Positions 28,741-34,342 of a stretch of 34,342 bases of DNA are shown in pieces (the stretch's first letter is position 1; each line of letters begins with the position of its first letter). The position numbers were made by a program, and so were the translations under genes. The stretch spans positions 1-34,342 of the forward strand of contig CAYFYA010000018.1 in NCBI GenBank assembly GCA_964347325.1, in the 5' to 3' direction. Origin of the DNA: JAJISG01 sp964347325 (GTDB taxonomy: Archaea; Thermoplasmatota; Thermoplasmata; RBG-16-68-12; JAJISG01). Under the pieces are notes generated by a model. The model searched no databases, was not told the DNA's origin, and was given only the letters and a program-made list of their open reading frames with translations.

Positions 28741-31269
28741 GTGTACAAGGGTTACCACCGAGGGATTTCGCTGCAGGGAAGACGTCCCGTTCTGAGGCTC
28801 GCCGCAGCCTTGATTGCGTCCGCCCTGATCCTGACGTTCCTTTCCATACCCCTCGGCCCTCTCCCGCCTTTGGGCAAACTCCTGAATCCACGAAGTGGGT
28901 TCTGGACCGCTGCCGAGGATGCCGTTCCACCCCTCAGCCACGAAATCCTGCGCTTCCCTGGGCTACAGAACCCGGTCGAGGTCTTCAGGGACCAATACGC
29001 GATACCCCACTTCTTCGCAGAGGACGATATGGACCTCTACAGGGCTGTCGGCTACGTCCAGGCATCTGACCGACTCTTCCAGATGGACTTCCAGAGGAGA
29101 GCCGCCAGGGGCATTCTCTCAGAGGTCTTCGGTTCGTCCTTCGTGGAGACCGACAAGTTCCTCAGAACCATCGGCCTTGCGTGGGCGGCGGAGCGAAGCC
29201 TGGAGGAGGCTGACAACGAGACCTTGGAGTTCCTCCAGGCGTACGCCGATGGCGTGAACGCCTACCTCTCACAGGTATCTCCTCTGGACCTGCCCCTGGA
29301 GTTCAAGCTCCTGGACTACAGGCCGGCACCGTGGCAACCCCTCGATTCGATTGCTTTCGCCAAGTTCATGGGTTGGAGTCTCAGCGGAGGTTTCCAGGAC
29401 CTGGAGCTGGGCCTGTTCCTGGAGGCCTACGACCAGGAAGCGGTCGACGAGTTGTTCCCGATACACAGCCCCTTCCCGCTTCCGATAATTCCGGAGGAGC
29501 CCTCAGGAATTGCCCCCAGCCCATCAGTGACCCGCACCGCCTCTGCGACGTCCACGTCGAGGGACCTGTTGAAGAACCTCCTCTCACGAGAGGCGGAGAT
29601 GAGCCCTCTTCTGGGTCAGTTCGAGACCTCTGGAAGCAACAACTGGGTCGTGAGCGGAGATCGGTCTTCCACGGGTGCCCCCATCTTGGCCGATGATCCC
29701 CACCTGAGCTTGACAGCTCCTGCGATCTGGTACATGCTGCGCCTCTCGAGCCCATCCTTCAACGTTTACGGCGTAGCCCTCCTGGGTGCACCCCTTCCTG
29801 TCCTCGGGTACAACGAGCACATCTCCTGGGGTTCCACCAACGTTGGGGCCGATGTCGTCGACTTCTTCATCGAGGAAGTGAGGCCCGGTAACGACCTCCA
29901 ATACCTCTACCAAGATCAGTGGAGAGACTTCGAAGTGAGGGAGGAGGTTATCGACGTGAAAGGGGGAAATCCAGTCCCCTTTCAGCTGAGGATATCCGCG
30001 CACGGGCCGATAGTATCGGACCTAGAGGTGGCGTCGGGGTTCGACGACACGATTGCCATGCAGTGGACGGGGCACCTGCCGACCCAGGAGTTGCGGGCTA
30101 TACTCAACGTCAATCAGGCTTCGAACTGGGATGAGTTCATGGCCGCCTTAGAGGACTTCCAAGTGCCCGCGCAGAACATCAACTACGCCGATGTGGACGG
30201 CCACATCGGCATTCTGGTCAACGGACTGTATCCCGTACGAAGCCAGGGTCTGGGGCGCGTTCCGGTGGACGGCTCCAGCGGCGACTATGACTGGAGCGGT
30301 ACGGTGCCCTACGACCAGATACCGTCTTCCTTCGATCCAGATCAGGGCTTCCTGGTCAGCGCCAACCAGCTCCCCTCGTCGGAGCCCGAACCCTACCTTG
30401 GGTGGAACTGGGCGGACAGGTACCGGGCTGCCAGGATCAATGAGGTCCTGAACTCCACGGAGCAGATATCAGTAGAGGACGTGAAGGCCTTGCAGCTGGA
30501 CCACGTCTCCGTGGCGGCCAGAGAGTTTGTGCCTTTCCTGGTCGAGGCTTTCGAGGCCCTGCCTGATAGAGGGACCTCACTCCACTCCAAGGCACCAGAC
30601 GCGACATCCGTCTTGGCGGGCTGGAACCACGATATGGTGGTGGACGCCGTAGCCCCCACCCTCTACAGCCACTGGCTGACCACGTACAGGTTGTCGACCT
30701 TCGAGGACGAGTGGAGCGTTGCGGACCTCGATGGCGTGGGGCTCCCCTCCTTCACCATACTTGAGAACATGACCAAGTTCAATCCCACCTCCCAGTGGTT
30801 CGACGACGTCGGCACATCGGCGACTGAGGAGCGGGATGACATCATCCGCCAGGCCTTCGTGACAGCCTTGGATGAGCTCGAGGATAGCCTGGGAACGGAC
30901 ATGAGTTCCTGGATGTGGGGTGATGTCCACGTCCTGCAGCTAATCCACCCCACTGGACTGGACCCGTTGAGTTCGCCCGCCGTCCCACGCGCCGGCGGTA
31001 GGTTCACCGTGGATGTGGCCGGCGCCTCCCTCTCGGATGGCCGGTTCCTTGTGACCAGTGGCCCCTCCTGGAGGTTGGTCGTTGACTACTCGGCGGCCGA
31101 GGCAGGGGGTGTTGCCGACGCCTTCGGTATCTACCCTGGAGGACAGAGCGGCAGGGCCTTGAGCCCCCACTTCCTGGACCTATTCGAGCGCTGGAGGGAG
31201 GGGGAGTACGTAATCCTCGGACTGACGGAGAAGGGCGACTTCCAGGGTTCGCTCTATCCTGGGGGGTGA
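28741..31269 (+). CDS. Penicillin acylase family protein (Ntn hydrolase), membrane-anchored or exported
   Basis: This 842-residue precursor has an N-terminal anchor or signal (basic residues to about 19, then hydrophobic LAAALIASALILTFLSIPL). Autocleavage is expected between G298 and S299 (SGSNNWVVSG), making S299 the nucleophile of the beta chain. The alpha chain has the conserved DQYAIPHFFAEDDMDLYRA and YVQASDRLFQMDF. The beta chain has GAPLPVLGYNEHISWG and WTGHLPTQELRAIL. Substrates in the family are amides such as acyl-homoserine lactones or penicillins, and the native substrate here is unknown. The start is GTG at 28741. It lies between birA and the carboxylase genes and overlaps none. 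An outward-facing location is inferred. Confidence 0.9.
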   Translation: MYKGYHRGISLQGRRPVLRLAAALIASALILTFLSIPLGPLPPLGKLLNPRSGFWTAAEDAVPPLSHEILRFPGLQNPVEVFRDQYAIPHFFAEDDMDLYRAVGYVQASDRLFQMDFQRRAARGILSEVFGSSFVETDKFLRTIGLAWAAERSLEEADNETLEFLQAYADGVNAYLSQVSPLDLPLEFKLLDYRPAPWQPLDSIAFAKFMGWSLSGGFQDLELGLFLEAYDQEAVDELFPIHSPFPLPIIPEEPSGIAPSPSVTRTASATSTSRDLLKNLLSREAEMSPLLGQFETSGSNNWVVSGDRSSTGAPILADDPHLSLTAPAIWYMLRLSSPSFNVYGVALLGAPLPVLGYNEHISWGSTNVGADVVDFFIEEVRPGNDLQYLYQDQWRDFEVREEVIDVKGGNPVPFQLRISAHGPIVSDLEVASGFDDTIAMQWTGHLPTQELRAILNVNQASNWDEFMAALEDFQVPAQNINYADVDGHIGILVNGLYPVRSQGLGRVPVDGSSGDYDWSGTVPYDQIPSSFDPDQGFLVSANQLPSSEPEPYLGWNWADRYRAARINEVLNSTEQISVEDVKALQLDHVSVAAREFVPFLVEAFEALPDRGTSLHSKAPDATSVLAGWNHDMVVDAVAPTLYSHWLTTYRLSTFEDEWSVADLDGVGLPSFTILENMTKFNPTSQWFDDVGTSATEERDDIIRQAFVTALDELEDSLGTDMSSWMWGDVHVLQLIHPTGLDPLSSPAVPRAGGRFTVDVAGASLSDGRFLVTSGPSWRLVVDYSAAEAGGVADAFGIYPGGQSGRALSPHFLDLFERWREGEYVILGLTEKGDFQGSLYPGG

Positions 31270-31272
31270 CCA

Positions 31273-31671
31273 ATGGAGATCGTGACCCGGACCCACTCGT
31301 GGTACACCGTTCTTCCCCTGACGGCTATCCTGGTCTACCTCCTAACGCTGACGGGTTATTGGCAGCTCATCTTCGCCGCCGGCTTCCTTGCGGGCATTCT
31401 CATGAAGCGTCCGTTGGCGTCGTTCCTCGTGGCGGCCGTCGGCGGCGTTGCTGGCTGGGGGATTCCTCTGGGCGTGCTCTCCTTCTACTATCGCCTGGAC
31501 ATGGCTTCCACACTCCTGGTTAAGATCCTAGGGCTCCCCGCCTCGCTCTCCTCGGTTGCGCTCATCTTGACGCTACTGATTGGTGCCATCGTGACGGGCC
31601 TCGGGGCCCTCCTTGGAGCCTACGCGTACGCGGCCATTCGAAGGGTGCCCGAGACTGCAGAGGGGCCTTGA
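31273..31671 (+). CDS. Small 4-TM membrane protein
   Basis: This 132-residue protein has four hydrophobic helices (about 12-28, 30-45, 49-70 and 85-120, the last possibly two), rich in Gly, Ala and Leu, and a short charged tail. I do not recognise the family. The ATG is 3 bp after the acylase stop and GGTGA precedes it, so it is co-translated with the acylase and may assist its membrane location or substrate transport. Confidence 0.7.
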   Translation: MEIVTRTHSWYTVLPLTAILVYLLTLTGYWQLIFAAGFLAGILMKRPLASFLVAAVGGVAGWGIPLGVLSFYYRLDMASTLLVKILGLPASLSSVALILTLLIGAIVTGLGALLGAYAYAAIRRVPETAEGP

Positions 31672-31740
31672 CGAAGCGTAGGATGGAGATGGACTGGGTG
31701 CATCCGCACGGTTTATCTCCGAGAGGGCTCATCGCAGTCT

Positions 31741-32217
31741 ATGTCCCCAGGCCTTGAGGAGTGGGAGGAGAGGCTTCCCGATGCACCGACACCCGTGGCG
31801 AACTACGTCACCTACAGGCAGAGCGGCCGACTTGTCTTCACCTCGGGCGTCGTTCCGATCTCAGAGGGAAAACCCCTGCTCGTCGGCAGGCTGGGTGAGA
31901 AGGTGAGTGTGGAGGAGGGCTACCAGGCCGCCCGAGAGGCCGCCCTCGCGGCTCTGAGCATCGTGCGGGAGTCCCTGGGCACCCTTGCCAGGGTTGCCCG
32001 CATCGTTCAGCTCGTAGTGTACGTCGCCTCTGCACCGGGGTTCACCGCTCAATCCAAGGTAGCCGATGGGGCCTCGGACCTCCTGGTCGAGGTTTTCGGA
32101 GAGGAGGGCCGACCCACAAGGAGTGCCGTCGGGGTCGCGAGCCTCCCCCTCGGGGTGCCTGTCGAGCTCTCCCTGGTGGCGGAGTCGAAGCCAGAGCCAG
32201 CACATCAAAAGGGTTAA
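31741..32217 (+). CDS. RidA family (YjgF/YER057c/UK114) protein
   Basis: This 158-residue protein belongs to the RidA family, whose enzymes hydrolyse reactive enamine/imine intermediates from PLP enzymes. The substrate arginine is present as R127 in TRSAVGVASLPLGVPVE. LVFTSGVVP near residue 31-39 is the N-terminal signature. It is about 25-30 residues longer than E. coli RidA, mostly at the N-terminus, as in the YjgH/UK114-like subgroup. The ATG lies 27 bp after TTTAT in GGTTTATCTCC, indicating a leaderless message from its own promoter. Confidence 0.88.
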   Translation: MSPGLEEWEERLPDAPTPVANYVTYRQSGRLVFTSGVVPISEGKPLLVGRLGEKVSVEEGYQAAREAALAALSIVRESLGTLARVARIVQLVVYVASAPGFTAQSKVADGASDLLVEVFGEEGRPTRSAVGVASLPLGVPVELSLVAESKPEPAHQKG

Positions 32218-32252
32218 AGCAACTCGGGAGCTTCAGCGCCAAAGGGAGGGTT

Positions 32253-33803
32253 ATGTCCCGCAAGGACAGGTTTGACGAGCTTAAGAGGAGGAAGGAGGAG
32301 GCCCTAAAGGGGGGCGGGTCCAAGAACGTCAAGCGTCAGCACGACAGGGGGAAGCTGACGGCTCGGGAGCGTCTGGACATCCTTCTCGACCCCGAGTCCT
32401 TCATGGAGATGGACATCTTCGTCACGCACCGGACTACGGACTTCGGGATGGACGAGCAGAGAATCCCTGGGGATGGGGTGGTCACGGGTCACGGCACCAT
32501 CGACGGTCGTCTAGCCTATGTCTTCGCCCACGACTTCACCGTCTTTGGCGGGTCCCTGGGGGAGATGTTCGCCAAGAAGGTGTGCAAGGTGATGGACGGA
32601 GGCATGAAGGTTGGTGCCCCCATCATCGGACTGAACGACTCGGGAGGTGCCAGGATCCAGGAGGGAGTTCGCTCTCTCGCCGGCTACGCTGACATCTTCC
32701 ACCGCAACGTCCTCGCCTCCGGCGTCGTACCCCAGATATCGGTCATAATGGGACCCTGTGCGGGCGGTGCCGTCTACTCGCCCGCGCTGACGGACTTCGT
32801 TATTATGGTGGATGGAACTAGCTACATGTTCATTACCGGACCGGACGTCATCAAGGCGGTCACCGGAGAGGAGGTAACCTTCGAGGAGCTGGGAGGGGCC
32901 CACACCCACAGCGAGAGGAGCGGCGTGGCCGACTTCCCAGCCGAGAACGAGGATCACGCCCTGTACCTTGTCCGCCGCCTCCTCAGCTTCATCCCGCAGA
33001 ACAACCTCGAGGATCCGCCCCGGAAGAAGACCGACGACCCCGAGGGGCGGCGGGACAAGGAGCTCAATGCCATTGTCCCCGACGACCCGGAGAAGCCCTA
33101 CGACATGCGGGACATCATACTGCGGATAGTGGACGAGGGCGACTTCCTAGAGGTCAAGGAGCACTGGGCTAGGAACATAGTCTGCGGTTTCGCTCGTCTG
33201 GACGGCCGCCCAGTGGGCATCGTCGGTAACCAGCCCAAGATTCTGGCCGGCACGCTGGACATCGACTCCTCGATAAAAGCTGCCAGGTTTGTCCGGTTCT
33301 GCGACTGCTTCAACATACCCCTCGTGACTTTCGTGGACGTGCCCGGGTTCCTCCCTGGGACGAGCCAGGAGTACGGTGGGATTATCCGGAACGGAGCCAA
33401 GCTTTTGTACGCCTACTCGGAGGCTACGGTCCCCAAGATGACGGTGATTACGCGGAAGGCCTACGGCGGGGCCTACGACGTTATGTGCTCGAAGCACATC
33501 GGCGGGGACTACAACGTTGCCTGGCCCTCTGCGGAGCTGGCGGTGATGGGGCCCGAGGGCGCCGTCAGCATAATCTTCCGGAAGGAGATCGCGAGCTCTA
33601 AGGAGCCGGAGGCGAAGAACGAGGAGCTTGTCGCCGACTACAAGAGGAAGTTCGCGAACCCCTACGTGGCGGCGGAGGTTGGCTATCTGGACGACGTGCT
33701 GGAGCCCTTGGACACTCGGGCGAAGCTCATAGGGGCGCTGCGCTCTCTCCTTGCCAAGAGGGAGTCGAGGCCGCCGAAGAAGCACGCGAACATGCCGCTA
33801 TGA
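32253..33803 (+). CDS. pccB: Acyl-CoA (propionyl-CoA) carboxylase carboxyltransferase subunit
   Basis: This 516-residue subunit transfers CO2 from carboxybiotin to an acyl-CoA. The crotonase-like double domain is complete: VTGHGTIDGRLAYVFAHDFT, GLNDSGGARIQEGV, MGPCAGGAVYSPAL and GGAHTHSERSGVAD in the N-half, and VDVPGFLPGT, RKAYGGAYDVM and WPSAELAVMGPEGA in the C-half. D409 in AYDVM equals the Asp that in Streptomyces PccB favours propionyl-CoA over acetyl-CoA. The ATG follows GGGAGGG. It supplies methylmalonyl-CoA to the epimerase and mutase encoded upstream. Confidence 0.96.
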   Translation: MSRKDRFDELKRRKEEALKGGGSKNVKRQHDRGKLTARERLDILLDPESFMEMDIFVTHRTTDFGMDEQRIPGDGVVTGHGTIDGRLAYVFAHDFTVFGGSLGEMFAKKVCKVMDGGMKVGAPIIGLNDSGGARIQEGVRSLAGYADIFHRNVLASGVVPQISVIMGPCAGGAVYSPALTDFVIMVDGTSYMFITGPDVIKAVTGEEVTFEELGGAHTHSERSGVADFPAENEDHALYLVRRLLSFIPQNNLEDPPRKKTDDPEGRRDKELNAIVPDDPEKPYDMRDIILRIVDEGDFLEVKEHWARNIVCGFARLDGRPVGIVGNQPKILAGTLDIDSSIKAARFVRFCDCFNIPLVTFVDVPGFLPGTSQEYGGIIRNGAKLLYAYSEATVPKMTVITRKAYGGAYDVMCSKHIGGDYNVAWPSAELAVMGPEGAVSIIFRKEIASSKEPEAKNEELVADYKRKFANPYVAAEVGYLDDVLEPLDTRAKLIGALRSLLAKRESRPPKKHANMPL

Positions 33804-33855
33804 TCCGCCCACCCCAGGGCTGTATACGACAGATGCCGTAATCCTTGTCGACGAA

Positions 33856-33863
33856 TTTATAAG
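33856..33863 (+). promoter_or_regulatory. TATA box for the biotin carboxylase gene
   Basis: TTTATAAG is centred about 29 bp before the TTG at 33888, giving a leaderless transcript separate from pccB. Confidence 0.6.
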
Positions 33864-33887
33864 GACCGCTCCCTTGCACCGACCGCA

Positions 33888-34342
33888 TTGTTCCGAAAGG
33901 TGCTGATTGCCAACCGTGGTGAGATCGCCCTGAGGGTGCTGAGGGCGTGCAGGGAGATGGGCATCTCCCCTGTGGCGGTGTACTCCACGGCGGACCGGGA
34001 GTCCCTTCACCGTGCCTCCGCTGACGAGGCGTACGAGATTGGTGGTGAAGACCCATCCGAGAGCTACCTCAACGCGGAGAGGATTCTGAAGGTGGCCAAG
34101 CGATGCAGGGCCGAGGCCATCCATCCGGGTTACGGCTTCCTCGCGGAGAACGCAGAGTTCGTGAAGCGGTGTGAGGAGGAGAGCCTCGTCTTCATTGGTC
34201 CGGGTTCCCGGGCCATGGCCCTCGCGGGTGACAAGCTCCAGTCCAAGGCGGTACTTCGCGACGCAGGCATTCCCGTCTCCCCAGGATCTGGACGGCCCCT
34301 GAAGGACGCAGAGGACGCCATGGTCCTTGCGGAAGATGTGGG
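33888..34342 (+). CDS. pccA: Biotin carboxylase subunit of acyl-CoA carboxylase (N-terminal part)
   Basis: The first 151 codons are in the window; the rest lies beyond its edge. The sequence opens FRKVLIANRGEIALRVLRA, the standard biotin carboxylase start, and continues with AIHPGYGFLAENAEF and IGPGSRAMALAGDKLQSK, entering the ATP-grasp domain. The start codon is TTG at 33888; no ATG or GTG fits, and the TATA spacing supports it. With PccB and a biotin carrier domain (not seen here) it would form an acyl-CoA carboxylase. Acetyl-CoA or pyruvate carboxylase remain possible, but the cluster favours propionyl-CoA. Confidence 0.93.
   Translation, partial: MFRKVLIANRGEIALRVLRACREMGISPVAVYSTADRESLHRASADEAYEIGGEDPSESYLNAERILKVAKRCRAEAIHPGYGFLAENAEFVKRCEEESLVFIGPGSRAMALAGDKLQSKAVLRDAGIPVSPGSGRPLKDAEDAMVLAEDV

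Noticed and set aside
28741..31269. A dedicated antibiotic-resistance function for the penicillin acylase homologue
   Set aside because: The family is broad, the native substrate is not deducible, and archaeal walls lack the usual beta-lactam target.
1..34342. CRISPR arrays, insertion sequences, prophage or integrase sites
   Set aside because: No regular spacer-repeat pattern, transposase, integrase or tRNA-end duplication was seen anywhere in the window.

Overview
The window is a gene-dense, GC-rich archaeal chromosome segment with no mobile elements and no CRISPR array. Archaeal hallmarks are TFB, a proteasome beta subunit, an aCPSF1-type termination nuclease, Trm56, a separate PyrI subunit, intron-bearing tRNAs, and TATA boxes about 26-31 bp upstream of leaderless start codons (often GTG or TTG). 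The gene set and promoter style suggest a high-GC euryarchaeon, perhaps Thermoplasmatota-like. That placement is inference and no 16S gene is present.

Layout. 1-5 kb: start of a membrane or secreted protein gene, tRNA-Arg(CCT), a short glutamate/leucine-type dehydrogenase, an FKBP isomerase, TFB, an adenosine-specific kinase, a peroxiredoxin and proteasome beta. 5-8.6 kb: aCPSF1, an OB-fold protein and two tandem paralogous winged-helix regulators behind a repeat array. 8.7-10.8 kb: pyrB-pyrI and an ankyrin protein. 10.8-16.8 kb: PRC-barrel protein, ATP:cobalamin adenosyltransferase, SerK-like kinase, Trm56 with an ArsR-like partner, an unrecognised 408-aa protein, a small OB protein, a polyprenol-kinase-like membrane protein, a type 2 asparaginase, and a small winged-helix gene whose start is broken or non-canonical. 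16.8-18.3 kb: tRNA-Asn and tRNA-Met(CAT), each with a tiny intron, flanking a 7-TM sensor-like protein. 18.3-24.7 kb: TldE/TldD, an Lhr-type helicase, a 75-aa protein and RlmE. 24.8-34.3 kb: purM, then a methylmalonyl-CoA cluster (mutase large subunit, epimerase, biotin ligase, carboxyltransferase, biotin carboxylase start) interrupted by a penicillin-acylase-family enzyme, a 4-TM protein and RidA.

How the genes fit together. Propionyl-CoA carboxylase subunits, biotin ligase, methylmalonyl-CoA epimerase and mutase give the propionyl-CoA to succinyl-CoA route. The adenosyltransferase at 11.1 kb could supply the mutase cofactor. The mutase B12-binding subunit and the biotin carrier protein are not in the window and may lie beyond its end.

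The most unusual signals are: an intron inside the T-loop of tRNA-Met with a textbook bulge-helix-bulge; an 11-nt intron in tRNA-Asn; a conserved-looking regulator with no in-frame start codon; one palindromic TATA box placed for two divergent leaderless genes; four 13-bp-spaced GATT repeats before a regulator pair; and convergent gene ends that always overlap or nearly touch. No gene-free stretch exceeds about 190 nt.
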